Below are positions 26,076-35,287 of a DNA stretch of 64,000 nt, piece by piece. The notes beneath the pieces were generated by a model. The model was not told the origin of the DNA. It worked only from the letters and a program-made list of their open reading frames with translations, and did not search any database. Source of the stretch: CAWCTD01 sp963798455 (GTDB taxonomy: Bacteria; Acidobacteriota; Terriglobia; Bryobacterales; Bryobacteraceae); NCBI GenBank assembly GCA_963798455.1, contig CAWCTD010000004.1, positions 1,178,001 through 1,242,000 on the forward strand, in the 5' to 3' direction. How positions within the stretch are numbered: position 1 is the stretch's first letter; each line of letters starts with the position of its first letter. Both the position numbers and the translations under genes were made by a program.

Positions 26076-27034
26076 CCCACACGCTCAGCGGGATCATTTT
26101 GAGCAGGGCCGGGCTCAACCGCTTGTCCCCGCACGCCCCCCTGTTGTTGGTGGCGGCAGTGAATGCGCCCGATCTGGACGTGGTCAGCGCTTTGGCCGGC
26201 CCCAGTACTTATCTCCAATACCACCGGGGTCCTTTGCACTCGCTGGCCGCGATGCCCTTCCTGGCGCTGCTGGTGACCGCTGTCATCTGGCTGTTCCAGC
26301 GGAAGAACTTCTGTTGGCGGGGCGCTTACATTGTGTCTCTCGCCGGCGTGGCCAGCAACCCGATCTTCGATCTCGCCAACGCCTACGGGGTCCGGATTCT
26401 GTGGCCCTTCTCGGACCGGTGGATCCATGCGGACTTCCTGCCAATCGTAGACCCGTGGATCTGGGTGCTTTTCCTGTTGGGGCTGGTGGCGCCCTGGTTG
26501 TCCCGCCTGGTGAGCTCGGAGATCGGAGCCAAGGCTGGGACAGGCCGTGGTGCGGCCATCTTCGTGCTGTGTGTGCTCAGCGGCTACTGCTTTGGGCGGC
26601 ACTTGCTTCACGACAGGGCCGTCGCCGTGCTCGATGCCCGCATGTATCAAGGCGAGGCGCCGGTGCGCGTGGCGGCCATGCCGTCGCCGGCGAATCCGTT
26701 TCGCTGGACCGGGCTGGTGGAAGGGAGAGAGTTCTTCGAGAGGCATCCGGAGATGAACCTCCTGGAGGACTTCGATCCGTCGGCGGGCGCGATCTACTAC
26801 AAGCCCGCGCCAGGGCCGGAGATCGCCCTTGCCCGCGAGACCAAGCTGTTCCGTGTCTTTCTCGGTTTTGCGCAGTGGCCGCTGTGGCGCGTGACGCCCC
26901 TCACTGGACCGGAGGGCGGTGTTACCGTGGAGTTGACGGACCTGCGCTTCGGCGCGCCCGGGGGCTCTCACTTCGAGGTGACCGCACGGGTGGATGCGAG
27001 CGGACGCGTTGCAGAGACCTCGCCGCGCTTCTGA
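26063..27034 (+). CDS. DUF457/YdjM-type membrane-bound metal-dependent hydrolase
   Basis: The 323-residue product starts MDNLTHTLSGIILSRAGL, with the His-rich N-terminal pattern, APDLD and HRGPLHSL motifs of the YdjM/DUF457 family. These motifs supply metal ligands in a membrane setting. Three to four hydrophobic helices lie in the first 200 residues; the C-terminal 120 residues are soluble. The GTG start lies inside the end of the lipid kinase gene. A role in membrane lipid or envelope metabolism is guessed from the neighbour only. The family has no firmly established substrate. Confidence 0.75.
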   Translation: MDNLTHTLSGIILSRAGLNRLSPHAPLLLVAAVNAPDLDVVSALAGPSTYLQYHRGPLHSLAAMPFLALLVTAVIWLFQRKNFCWRGAYIVSLAGVASNPIFDLANAYGVRILWPFSDRWIHADFLPIVDPWIWVLFLLGLVAPWLSRLVSSEIGAKAGTGRGAAIFVLCVLSGYCFGRHLLHDRAVAVLDARMYQGEAPVRVAAMPSPANPFRWTGLVEGREFFERHPEMNLLEDFDPSAGAIYYKPAPGPEIALARETKLFRVFLGFAQWPLWRVTPLTGPEGGVTVELTDLRFGAPGGSHFEVTARVDASGRVAETSPRF

Positions 27035-27050
27035 TGTTTCTGGGGGTTGT

Positions 27051-28466
27051 ATGGAATATCCAATGCACATCGGCGGCCGGCGGGTCGTCACGGACCGGCC
27101 TCTGAAAGTTGAGCTTCCCTACGACGGCTCCGAGGTCGCGACGGTGTACGAAGCCGGCAAGGAACAGGTGGAAGCGGCAGTGGCGGCGGCTTGGGACGCG
27201 GCCCCGGTCATGCGCGACCTCACGCTGGCGGAGCGGGCCGCCATCCTGCGGAAGGTCCACGACAAGGCCCTCGAGCGGATGGACTCACTCGCCCTGGCTC
27301 TCAGTTCGGAGAGTGGCAAGCCCATTCGAGAGGCGCGCGCCGAGGTGGAGCGGGCGGCGCAGACCCTGCTGTTCTCCGCCGAGGAGGCTCGCCGTCTTTG
27401 CGGCGAGGTCGTCCCGATGGAGGCATCGCCGGCCGGCAAGGGCCACTGGGCTATGACCCTGCGCGAACCGGTCGGTGTGGTGGCCGCGATTACGCCGTTC
27501 AACTTCCCGCTTAATCTGGCGATGCACAAGATCGGCCCTGCCATCGCCGCGGGCAATGCCATCGTCCACAAGCCCGCCTCGGCCACTCCGGTCACCGCCC
27601 TGATGATGGCCGGGCTGTTTGAGGAGTGCGGACTTCCCAAGGGGGCGCTGAATGTGATCACTGGGCCGGGCGGCACGGTCGGCGATCTCTTGGTGACCCA
27701 TCCGAAGGTGGCCATGATCACCTTCACGGGCAGCCCTGACGTCGGCCTTCGCATCCGCGGCCTGGCCGGGATGAAGCGGGTGACGCTGGAACTCGGCTCC
27801 AACTCGGCGGTGATCATCGAGGACGACGCGGACCTGGAAGCCGCCGTGCCTCGCTGTATCACCGGAAGCTTCGCCAATTCGGGGCAGGTCTGCATCTCGG
27901 TCCAGCGCATCTTCGCCCACCGGCGGGTCCATGACGAGTTCCTGGAGCGAATGGTGGAGGGCGCACGCAAACTGAAGATCGGCCATCCTCACGAACCGTC
28001 CACGGACATCAGCTCCCTGATCACCGTCAGGGAGGCCGAGCGTGTCCAGGGCTGGATCGAAGAGGCGGTTCAGGCCGGAGCCAGGCTGTGGACAGGTGGC
28101 GCTCGCCGCCGGGCCACAATTGAGCCGGCGATCCTCAGCCAGGCGCCGCCCGAAGTGAAAATCTCGTGCAAAGAGGCTTTCGGTCCGGTGGTGACGGTCA
28201 ACGCGGCGGCCGGTCTGGAGGAGGCCATAGAAATGGTGAATGCCTCCGAATACGGTTTGCAGGCCAGCATCTACACGCGCGACATCCAGAAGGCCTTCTG
28301 GGCGGCCCGCCGGGTCCACGTGGGAGGGTTCTCGATCAATGAGGTGCCGACCTACCGCGTGGACCAGATGCCGTATGGCGGTGTGAAGCTCAGTGGCATG
28401 GGTCGCGAAGGCCCGAAGTACGCCGTCGAGGAGATGACGGAGACGAAGCTGGTGTGCTGGCGGTAG
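27051..28466 (+). CDS. NAD(P)-dependent aldehyde dehydrogenase
   Basis: A 471-residue ALDH. Visible are the cofactor motif PFNFPLNLAMHKIGPAIAAGNAIVHKPA at about 149-176, FTGSPDVG, the general base Glu in VTLELGSN (E247) and the catalytic Cys in FANSGQVCISVQR (C281). The C-terminal PYGGVKLSGMGREG motif is present. The set is closest to lactaldehyde or non-phosphorylating glyceraldehyde-3-phosphate dehydrogenases. With L-rhamnose genes 14 kb away, lactaldehyde is a plausible substrate but not shown. ATG 27051 follows GGGGG. It is 16 bp after the DUF457 gene, so likely the last gene of that unit. Confidence 0.9.
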   Translation: MEYPMHIGGRRVVTDRPLKVELPYDGSEVATVYEAGKEQVEAAVAAAWDAAPVMRDLTLAERAAILRKVHDKALERMDSLALALSSESGKPIREARAEVERAAQTLLFSAEEARRLCGEVVPMEASPAGKGHWAMTLREPVGVVAAITPFNFPLNLAMHKIGPAIAAGNAIVHKPASATPVTALMMAGLFEECGLPKGALNVITGPGGTVGDLLVTHPKVAMITFTGSPDVGLRIRGLAGMKRVTLELGSNSAVIIEDDADLEAAVPRCITGSFANSGQVCISVQRIFAHRRVHDEFLERMVEGARKLKIGHPHEPSTDISSLITVREAERVQGWIEEAVQAGARLWTGGARRRATIEPAILSQAPPEVKISCKEAFGPVVTVNAAAGLEEAIEMVNASEYGLQASIYTRDIQKAFWAARRVHVGGFSINEVPTYRVDQMPYGGVKLSGMGREGPKYAVEEMTETKLVCWR

Positions 28467-28479
28467 CAGCGGTTGCGGG

Positions 28480-29979
28480 TCAGTTCCGCTCCCGCAGCGG
28501 TATCTCCTGGCTCAACTCCTTGCCCTCCTCCAGCTCGACGGTCAACAAAGAGGGATCGCTCCAATCCACCTCGTCCGGAATCTGCACGTCATAGGAGGCA
28601 GCCACCTTGTAGCGGCCGGGAGGAAGGCCCTCGAACACGAACCCTCCACTGGGGTCGGTCCTCGTGGTGCCGCTTCCGAATGCCCGTCTAGCCACGCTCT
28701 GGTCGACCGCGTGCAGGAACACCATGGCTCCCGCCGCCGGTTGCCCGCTGGGACCCAGCAGCGTGCCCTTGAATCCGGCCGGCAGAGAGGACGCTACAAG
28801 CGTGATGTCGAAATGCTGCCCGGGCAGCATCTGAAGCTCATCGGACTCGACGGGTTTGCGCTGCACCAGCACTTCGGCCGCATAGTACTTCGTAGGCGTG
28901 GCGATGGACAATTGCCAAGTCCCCACGCTCACGGCAGCCGTGCCGCCGCACGGCAACTGCTGCGATCGCGGTTCCTGAGGAGGCGACGTGCGGACCACCG
29001 TCAGCGAGATTTGCCGGGAGTCGAGCGCTTTGCCCTTGAGGTCCTCGCATCCGAACTGGATGGCCGGCATTGGTGCAGGCTCCAGCGTCACGCCATCGAG
29101 GTTGCCGCTAAGCCACAGGCTGGTATAGGCTGTCAAGCCGCGCCCGGCTGAGCCTGATTCCGCGATCAACTCCACCTTTCCGGGGGAAAGTTCATTGAAA
29201 GTGAAACGGCCGGAACCGTCCACCGTCTCCACTTTCCGTCCGTCGTCCGAGTAGAGAATCACCATCGGCACGCCCGCCAGATTGACGCGTCCGCTCAAAT
29301 GCAGCAACTTCCCGGGAACAGGGCGAATGGATACGTTGCCGGTCTCCTCATCGAGGCGGACTTCCACCGTGCTCGCGCTCTCGGCGACGACCGTGTTGCC
29401 AAAAAAAGTCGGCATCAGGCCGGTTTCATCCTCCAGTTCCTTGGGCCCGGTTCGGACCCGGTACTTGCCCGGCTGTAGTCCGGCAATCCGAAAGACGCCG
29501 CGATCGTTGCTCACACCCTGACCAGCCAGCCGCGGCGGCCTCTCCACCCTGTAAGCGTAAACCTGGACATCGGGGAGTCCAATTCCGTTCTCGTCCACGA
29601 TCTCCCCCGTGATGGCGCCGAGTCTGCTCAAGGAGAGCTCGGCCGTGAAATGGCTGTCTTTGTCCAGGACGATGGGTGTGCCGGGTCCATTCCACTTTCT
29701 CTGCCCGTAGTAGACCGGCGCATAGCCTCGTTTTTCCGCACGGAGGTAAAAGGCGCCCGCGCCCGGCTGAGAAAGATGAAAATGCCCCGTCGAATCCGTG
29801 AAGAAATAAGGCAGAGGGGATGATCCGGTTTGCAAGGGCTGGACTGAAATCCTGGCGCGGGCTATGGGGAGGCCGGTGCTTCTCTCCACGACCACCGCAT
29901 CGATGACCGCCGCTTCAGCCGCCACGATGGACGTCAGGACCGCGAGAGCAACCACGATCAGAAACGCCCTAAAGGTCAC
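28480..29979 (-). CDS. Secreted carboxypeptidase-regulatory (CnaB-like) repeat protein
   Basis: About 499 residues. A signal peptide (FRAFLIVVALAVLTSIVAAEAA) is followed by several beta-sandwich units of the carboxypeptidase-regulatory type, e.g. TGLPIARARISV ... TDSTGHFHLSQPGAGAFYLRAEKRGY near the start and PSGQPAAGAMVFL ... TDPSGGFVFEGLPPGRYKVAASY near the end. No enzyme motif or anchor is seen. Such stacked proteins are frequent in Acidobacteria and presumably structural or adhesive. GTG 29979 is preferred over TTG 29994 because it yields a cleaner signal peptide; neither has a strong ribosome site. It converges with the aldehyde dehydrogenase gene 13 bp away. Confidence 0.75.
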   Translation of the reverse strand: MTFRAFLIVVALAVLTSIVAAEAAVIDAVVVERSTGLPIARARISVQPLQTGSSPLPYFFTDSTGHFHLSQPGAGAFYLRAEKRGYAPVYYGQRKWNGPGTPIVLDKDSHFTAELSLSRLGAITGEIVDENGIGLPDVQVYAYRVERPPRLAGQGVSNDRGVFRIAGLQPGKYRVRTGPKELEDETGLMPTFFGNTVVAESASTVEVRLDEETGNVSIRPVPGKLLHLSGRVNLAGVPMVILYSDDGRKVETVDGSGRFTFNELSPGKVELIAESGSAGRGLTAYTSLWLSGNLDGVTLEPAPMPAIQFGCEDLKGKALDSRQISLTVVRTSPPQEPRSQQLPCGGTAAVSVGTWQLSIATPTKYYAAEVLVQRKPVESDELQMLPGQHFDITLVASSLPAGFKGTLLGPSGQPAAGAMVFLHAVDQSVARRAFGSGTTRTDPSGGFVFEGLPPGRYKVAASYDVQIPDEVDWSDPSLLTVELEEGKELSQEIPLRERN

Positions 29980-30032
29980 GCTTGATTCTCGCAATTTTGG
30001 GGAGATCCGTGGGCTGTGTTCTAATACTTGAC

Positions 30033-30995
30033 ATGCTTCGAACGACCTTCCTGGTGCTCGCGGCCTTGAGCCCCCTGTCCGCCCAAGTGAAGCTCATCCA
30101 AGGTGCGGACAAGGTTTCGGTGGTGATCGACGGCAAGCCTTTCACCGAGTTCTTCTATGGCGCCGGCGCCCCCAAGCCGTACCTGCACCCCCTGCGGACC
30201 GCCTCCGGGATCATCGTGACCCGCCACTTCCCCATGGAGAAGGTGGAAGGCGAATCCACCGATCATCCACACCACCGGGGCTTGTGGTTCACCCACGGGG
30301 ACGTCAACGGTATCGACTTTTGGATGAACGAGCCGGCCGGCAACAGGACGAACCTCGGGCGCGTGGTCCTCAACAAGGTCGTGGAGGTGAAGAGCGGACA
30401 AAAGAGCGGCTCCGTGACCGCGCTGTTTGACTGGGTGGGACCGAAAAAAGACACCATGCTCACCGAGTCGCGGAGCATGACCTTCTACTCCGACCCCAAG
30501 CTGCGGACCTTGGACGTGGACATCAACCTGACCGCCGTCGAGAGGGTGAAATTCGGCGACACGAAGGAAGGATCGTTTGCCGTCCGCGTGGCCTCGGGCC
30601 TCGAAGCGCCGGGGAAGAACGTCCTTACAAGCCCGCCGCGGACCGGCAAAATGATCGACTCAGAAGGCCGGGAGTCCGAAGCCAACGTGTGGGGGAAGCG
30701 CGCTCCCTGGGTGGACGTCTACGGGGAGGTGGAGGGCCGGAAAGTTGGCATCGCCATTATGGATCACCCCGCCAACCTTCACTACCCGACCTTCTGGCAT
30801 TGCCGGGCTTACGGATTGTGCGCGGCCAACATCTTCGGCGCACACGATTTCACCAGCGACAAGACGCAGGACGCCAGCGTGACCCTGGAGCCCGGCCAGA
30901 AGATGCGGCTGCGCTACCGCGTGGTCATCCACCCCGGCGACCCGAAGACCGCGGGTGTCGCGGATCTGTACAGGGCGTTCGCGGCCATGAAGTGA
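30033..30995 (+). CDS. DUF6807 (PmoA-like) family protein, exported
   Basis: A 320-residue protein with an N-terminal signal peptide (MLRTTFLVLAALSPLSAQ). Diagnostic stretches are LHPLRTASGIIVTR, the His-rich ESTDHPHHRGLWFTHGDVNGIDFW at about 80-102, FGDTKEGSFAVRVA and IMDHPANLHYPTFWHCRAYGL. The family is common in acidobacterial and planctomycete polysaccharide loci and is often annotated PmoA for methane oxidation, which is misleading here as there are no other pmo genes. Its reaction is not known; the conserved His cluster could bind a metal. It is the intact counterpart of the pseudogene at 11223-11807. ATG 30033 fits the signal peptide. Confidence 0.8.
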   Translation: MLRTTFLVLAALSPLSAQVKLIQGADKVSVVIDGKPFTEFFYGAGAPKPYLHPLRTASGIIVTRHFPMEKVEGESTDHPHHRGLWFTHGDVNGIDFWMNEPAGNRTNLGRVVLNKVVEVKSGQKSGSVTALFDWVGPKKDTMLTESRSMTFYSDPKLRTLDVDINLTAVERVKFGDTKEGSFAVRVASGLEAPGKNVLTSPPRTGKMIDSEGRESEANVWGKRAPWVDVYGEVEGRKVGIAIMDHPANLHYPTFWHCRAYGLCAANIFGAHDFTSDKTQDASVTLEPGQKMRLRYRVVIHPGDPKTAGVADLYRAFAAMK

Positions 30996-31007
30996 AGCGG
31001 ACCAGAC

Positions 31008-31244
31008 TCAGGACGCGCGGCGGAGGGCGGCTTCCAGCGGCCGGGGCAGTTCGATGGCGATGAAGCACTTCTGGGGATAGAGGTAGTCTTCGCCGGATTC
31101 GTCTACGATCCTCACCTGGTCGTGTTCAGAGGCAGCGGCGTCCGGCAACTGGCGGTAGATCTTGCGAAGTTCCAGAGAAGCACCGTACCCGCTGTTTTCG
31201 ATGCATACAACGTAGCCCGGCTCTGTCTTCTTCCCGCGCGGCAT
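31008..31244 (-). CDS. Small conserved protein, 78 aa
   Basis: MPRGKKTEPGYVVCIENSGYGASLELRKIYRQLPDAAASEHDQVRIVDESGEDYLYP and on to LEAALRRAS. The pattern VCIxNxGYxASLELRKIYRxLPD ... VDESGEDYLYP is one I recall from small uncharacterised bacterial proteins, so it is probably a real gene. It looks like a compact beta-rich fold with no membrane segment. It follows another small gene by five bases, and both form the end of the korA-korB-trmJ operon. Function unknown; a two-component small-protein unit is possible. A trailing non-homologous frame upstream was excluded by starting at ATG 31244. Confidence 0.6.
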   Translation of the reverse strand: MPRGKKTEPGYVVCIENSGYGASLELRKIYRQLPDAAASEHDQVRIVDESGEDYLYPQKCFIAIELPRPLEAALRRAS

Positions 31245-31249
31245 ACGTG

Positions 31250-31483
31250 TCAATCCAGGTAATGCTTGATCTTGTGCTCTAACTTGCCGATGCCCGAGGC
31301 TTCGTACCAATGAACCTCGGCTCTTCGTATCGTACCATCGGGAAGGCCGACCAAGGCAACTCCCTTCATTTTTCGCCACCGGCCCCGTCCATACACCCTG
31401 CGCAGCCGCGCGATCTCGCGTATTCCGCTCCCCACCGCGATGGTCTCGATTCCCGTGAATCCGCCGATGATGTTGAACCACAC
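31250..31483 (-). CDS. Small basic conserved protein, 77 aa
   Basis: The core GSGIREIARLRRVYGRGRWRKMKGVALVGLPDGTIRRAEVHWYEASGIGKLEHKIKHYLD is strongly basic and resembles short conserved proteins found in several phyla. They begin with a G-x-G-I/V-R-x3-R-L-R stretch and end in HWYEAxGIGxxExKIKxxL. GTG 31483 gives a somewhat hydrophobic N terminus (MWFNIIGGFTGIETIAVG); an internal GTG further in cannot be excluded. It lies 27 bp after trmJ and five bases before the 78-residue gene. The basic face suggests nucleic-acid binding, which would suit the trmJ neighbour, but that is guesswork. Confidence 0.6.
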   Translation of the reverse strand: MWFNIIGGFTGIETIAVGSGIREIARLRRVYGRGRWRKMKGVALVGLPDGTIRRAEVHWYEASGIGKLEHKIKHYLD

Positions 31484-31510
31484 AGGCCCGCCCTTCCCTG
31501 TCTCCGTGGA

Positions 31511-32227
31511 CTACCCCTTCATTTTCCACAAGATCTGCCGCAGCATCCCCAGCCAGATCTCCGCGTCATGGGCGGAGAGATCCAGCCGCCGCACCAGGCG
31601 CCGGATCTTCATCTCAGTCGAGCCTTCGACCCGCTGGTGCACATAGCCGCTGCGCTCGAGTACTTCGACCAGCAGGGCGGTGAGGCCCTCCAGGCTCGCG
31701 GCCATGGCGCGTTTTTTTCTTTCGGGCCTCGCCAGGACCGCCTCCGGTTTGCGAGCCAGCTCGTACAGACAGACGGCCACGGCCTGCCCGAGATTCATCG
31801 AACCGTGCCCTTCGCGGGTGGTGATACGCATCAGCCAATGGCAGTGGGCCAGGTCTTCATTGGACAGGCCGAACTTCTCTGAGCCGAACAGCAGGGCAAC
31901 GGGCTCGGAAGCGAGGCGCCGGCGGATCAGTGTGCCGCCGAACTCGAGGCGCCGGACGGGATGCTGCAATTCACGCCGGCCGGCGGCCGTCGTGCCCACC
32001 ACGAGCGTACAGTCAGACACGGCCTCCGCCAGCGTCTTGCACTCCTGCGCCCCCTCGAGAATATGGCCCGCGCGCACGGCCGAGCGGGCCTCGCGAAAGG
32101 CGACGTCATAGGGGTTGACCAGACGAAGGTGGGAAAAGCCGAAGTTGCTCATGGCGCGCGCGGCGGCGCCGATGTTCAGCGGGTTGCGCGGCGCCACCAG
32201 AACGACGCGCAGGAAGTCGTGGCCCAC
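31511..32227 (-). CDS. TrmJ-family tRNA/rRNA 2'-O-methyltransferase (SPOUT)
   Basis: The 238-residue product has the SPOUT knot motifs of the TrmJ/TrmH family: RNPLNIGAAARAMSNFGF at about 13-30, VALLFGSEKFGLSNEDL near 109-125, and GSMNLGQAVAVCLYEL at about 141-156, where S-adenosylmethionine binds. A C-terminal extension rich in charged helices is normal for TrmJ, which methylates nucleoside 32 of some tRNAs. The gene starts four bases after korB ends and is followed by two small genes, all one unit. Exact RNA target is not certain. Confidence 0.85.
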   Translation of the reverse strand: MGHDFLRVVLVAPRNPLNIGAAARAMSNFGFSHLRLVNPYDVAFREARSAVRAGHILEGAQECKTLAEAVSDCTLVVGTTAAGRRELQHPVRRLEFGGTLIRRRLASEPVALLFGSEKFGLSNEDLAHCHWLMRITTREGHGSMNLGQAVAVCLYELARKPEAVLARPERKKRAMAASLEGLTALLVEVLERSGYVHQRVEGSTEMKIRRLVRRLDLSAHDAEIWLGMLRQILWKMKG

Positions 32228-32231
32228 TGGT

Positions 32232-33272
32232 TCAGCGTAACTCTTCCATGACGGCGTCGAGCGCCTCTTTGGAGGGGCGCACCCGGACCTCGGGCAGAGT
32301 TGCCAGCGGCTCGTCGACCAGGTTCAGGAGGTCGGTGAAGGCGGGCCGGCTGGTATCCAGATAAATGAGGCCGGTCACGACATGGCCGCTCCCGGAGGCC
32401 TCGTGGAGCGTTTGAACCGCCCGCATTTTGTCGGCGGGATCGTAGTCTCGCCCCAGCTTTTTCAGCACGATCTTCGAGCCGTCGTGCAGGGTCACCTCGC
32501 GCACTTCGCCCTCTTCGATCTCCACTGAAATATCCTCGTAGGCCGGCACGAAGCTCATCTGCTGCAACGGCTCGTCGTGGTCTTTCATGTAGGCGTAACT
32601 CTTCGTCGATCCCTCATGGTCGTTGAAGGTGACGCACGGTGAGATCACGTCGATCACCGAGAGGCCCTTGTGGACGATGGCGGCCTTGAGAATCGCCTGG
32701 AATTGCCGCTTATCGCCGGAGAAGGAGCGGGCCACCAAGGTCGCTCCCAGCTCGATGCCCAGAAGGCACAGATCCATGGGGGGCAGGTCGTTCACCACGC
32801 CCGTCTTGAGCTTGGAGCCAAGGTCCGCGGTGGCCGAGAATTGCCCTTTGGTCAGGCCGTACACGCCGTTGTTCTCGATGATATAGATCATCGCAATGTT
32901 GCGGCGCAGCATGTGGTTGAACTGTCCCAAGCCGATGGAGGCGGTGTCGCCATCCCCGGTCACCGTCAACCCCAGCAGATGATGGTTGGCCAGCAGGGCG
33001 CCCGTGGCGACCGCGGGGGCGCGCCCGTGGACGGCATTGAAGCCGTGAGCCAGACCAATGAAGTAGGCCGGCGACTTGGAGGAGCAGCCTATGCCCGAGA
33101 ATTTCGCCACGCGCCAGGGCTCAATGCCCATCTCGAAGAAGCACTCGACGATGCGTTCCGAGATAGCATTGTGGCCGCAACCGGCGCACAGCGTCGTCCT
33201 GGCACCCTTGTAACTGACAACCTCCAGTCCGATCCGGTTGACTTTCTTGGGCGGCGCGGCAGTCGTGCTCAT
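32232..33272 (-). CDS. korB: 2-oxoacid:ferredoxin oxidoreductase, beta subunit
   Basis: 346 residues, thiamine-pyrophosphate-binding subunit. The N terminus has the Cys pattern for one 4Fe-4S cluster (TLCAGCGHNAIS, then FSGIGCSSKSP), a later Cys, and the TPP/Mg motif VTGDGDTASIGLGQFNHMLRRN. ENNGVYGLTKGQFS is also characteristic. With the alpha subunit it decarboxylates 2-oxoglutarate or pyruvate to the acyl-CoA, reducing ferredoxin. Its ATG overlaps the korA stop by four bases (ATGA), so subunits are translationally coupled. The gene name Kor is by best resemblance; the oxoacid preference is not readable here. Confidence 0.88.
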   Translation of the reverse strand: MSTTAAPPKKVNRIGLEVVSYKGARTTLCAGCGHNAISERIVECFFEMGIEPWRVAKFSGIGCSSKSPAYFIGLAHGFNAVHGRAPAVATGALLANHHLLGLTVTGDGDTASIGLGQFNHMLRRNIAMIYIIENNGVYGLTKGQFSATADLGSKLKTGVVNDLPPMDLCLLGIELGATLVARSFSGDKRQFQAILKAAIVHKGLSVIDVISPCVTFNDHEGSTKSYAYMKDHDEPLQQMSFVPAYEDISVEIEEGEVREVTLHDGSKIVLKKLGRDYDPADKMRAVQTLHEASGSGHVVTGLIYLDTSRPAFTDLLNLVDEPLATLPEVRVRPSKEALDAVMEELR

Positions 33273-35113
33273 AAGCCCTCCTGGCTGACGATTTCATCGG
33301 TGACCGTGCGGGCATCGATGGGGAGCCCGCCGTAGTAGCGCACGCTTCTCAGCTTGCCGATGTCGGTGGCCGCCAGCTCCATCCGCATCAGGGACAGCAT
33401 CTGTGCGTCCCGGTTCTGCTCGACGAGGTAGACGCGGGCGTGCCTTTCCAGGAAGTCCTTGAGATCCCTTGTGAATGGGAATGCCTTTAGCCTCAGATAG
33501 CTTGTCTCAAGCCCGTACTCAAGCCGCAACTGCTCGCGGCTCTCTTCGGCGGCGTAGCGCGACGTGCCATAACAGATAATCCCAACGGAGGCGCTCGCGC
33601 TCAGGTTCACTTCCGGCCTCGGCACGCGCCCGCGGATGCTCTCGAACTTGCGAGCCAGACGGTCCACATTGTGGATGTAGTCCTCGGGGCGCTCGCTGTA
33701 GTGCGCCTTCTCGTCGTGGCCGCTGCCGCGAGTGAACCATCCCGCGGCCGGATGGTTGGTGCCGGGCAGAGTTCTGAATCCGACACCATCGCCGTCCACA
33801 TCCTTGTACCGCGCGAAGCCCCCGAGCCGGGCAAGATCCTCGGCGCTCAGCACCTTTCCACGGCGGATTGGTTCCGTGGGATACGGGAAGGGGTCGGACA
33901 TCCAGTTGTTCATGCCCAAGTCGAGGTCGCTCATGACGAAAACCGGTGTCTGGAATTCCTCGGCGAGATCGAAGGCGGTCTGGGCCATGGTGAAGCACTC
34001 GCGGGGCGAGGACGGGAACAGCAGGGGATGTTTCGTATCGCCGTGCGAGAGCACGGCCGTGGACAGGATGTCGCCCTGCGCTGTCCGCGTTGGCAGGCCC
34101 GTGGACGGCCCCACCCGCTGCACGTCGAAGATGACCGCCGGAGTCTCTGTGTAGTAACCAAGACCCGCAAACTCAGCCATGAGCGAGATGCCCGGCCCCG
34201 AAGTGGCGGTCATGCTGCGCGCGCCCGCCCATCCGGCCCCGAGCGCCATGCCGATGGCGGCGAGTTCGTCCTCGGCCTGGACCACCGCGAAGGTCGCCTT
34301 GCCCGTCTCTTTGTCAACGCGCAACCGGTTCAAGTAGCCCATCAACGATTCCACCAGCGAGGAGGACGGGGTGATCGGATACCAGGCCACCACCGTGACG
34401 CCCGCGAACGCGGCGCCGAGCGCGCAGGCCGCGTTGCCGTCTATGATGATCTTGCCCTGGGTGGCGTTCATCCGCTCCACGCGGTACGGGTCCGTCTTGG
34501 CGAGATTCTTCGCCGCGAAGTCGAAGCCCGCCTGAACCGCGCCCCAATTCAGTCCGGCCGCTTTGGCTTTGCGGGGACCGAACTGCTTCACCAGCGCTTT
34601 GTGGATCTCCTCCAGTTCGACGCCGAGCAGTTGGGCCACGACGCCGTCATAGATCATGTTGCGGACCAGTTTGCGCAGCTTGGCCTCCGGGCAGACCGGC
34701 GCCACCAACTTGTCAAAAGGGACGGCATAGAAGTGCAAGTCGGAGCGCAACGCATCCAGCTTCAAGGGCTCGTCGTAGACCACGGCCGCGCCGGATTCGA
34801 GGCCCAGCACATCCTCCCGGGCGCTCTCCGGATTCATCGCCACCAGGAAATCGATCTCTTTCTGGCGAGCGATCCATCCGTGCTTGCAGGCGCGAATCGT
34901 GAACCACGTCGGCAAGCCGGCGATATTCGATGGAAACAGGTTCTTTCCTGACACCGGGATGCCCATCTGGAACAGTGAGCGCATCAGTACCGTGTTCGCC
35001 GTCTGGCTGCCCGAGCCGTTGACCGTGGCCACCTGGACGCTGAAGTCGTTGATCTTAAGTTGCCCGGTGCCGACAGGAGGCGTCTGTACAGGAGATGTTT
35101 CCGTGGCTGGCAT
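33269..35113 (-). CDS. korA: 2-oxoacid:ferredoxin oxidoreductase, fused gamma-alpha subunit
   Basis: The 614-residue product joins an N-terminal gamma-type domain (VQVATVNGSGSQTANTVLMRSLFQMGIPVSGKNLFPSNIAGLPTWF) to the alpha part from about residue 225 (GNAACALGAAFAGVTVVAWYPITPSSSLVESL ... TATSGPGISLMAEFAGLGYYTETPAVIFDVQRVGPSTGLPTRTAQGD). This is the common two-subunit layout, without a separate ferredoxin subunit. It heads the five-gene minus-strand operon korA-korB-trmJ-small-small. ATG 35113. Upstream, a TACAAT hexamer lies about 35 bp before the start, but no clear -35 box was seen. Role: low-potential electron supply and 2-oxoacid metabolism. Confidence 0.88.
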   Translation of the reverse strand: MPATETSPVQTPPVGTGQLKINDFSVQVATVNGSGSQTANTVLMRSLFQMGIPVSGKNLFPSNIAGLPTWFTIRACKHGWIARQKEIDFLVAMNPESAREDVLGLESGAAVVYDEPLKLDALRSDLHFYAVPFDKLVAPVCPEAKLRKLVRNMIYDGVVAQLLGVELEEIHKALVKQFGPRKAKAAGLNWGAVQAGFDFAAKNLAKTDPYRVERMNATQGKIIIDGNAACALGAAFAGVTVVAWYPITPSSSLVESLMGYLNRLRVDKETGKATFAVVQAEDELAAIGMALGAGWAGARSMTATSGPGISLMAEFAGLGYYTETPAVIFDVQRVGPSTGLPTRTAQGDILSTAVLSHGDTKHPLLFPSSPRECFTMAQTAFDLAEEFQTPVFVMSDLDLGMNNWMSDPFPYPTEPIRRGKVLSAEDLARLGGFARYKDVDGDGVGFRTLPGTNHPAAGWFTRGSGHDEKAHYSERPEDYIHNVDRLARKFESIRGRVPRPEVNLSASASVGIICYGTSRYAAEESREQLRLEYGLETSYLRLKAFPFTRDLKDFLERHARVYLVEQNRDAQMLSLMRMELAATDIGKLRSVRYYGGLPIDARTVTDEIVSQEGL

Positions 35114-35287
35114 TCAGCAATGGCCCTCGCAAGAGAAAATCTACAGCCCCTCTCTTTTATTGTATGCAAACAGCGCAGAGGCGTTTGGCGGCGAGATGCT
35201 GGGGAAGCCTCACTCCGAAAGTGGGGAGGGGTGCGCGCGCAAGCTGAGTAATCCGGTGTAATAGTATCGAGAGGGGTTGTCTCCCCG

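Noticed and set aside
30033..30995. Methane monooxygenase PmoA
   Set aside because: The name used for this family is historical; the protein is exported and soluble, with no pmoB/pmoC neighbours.
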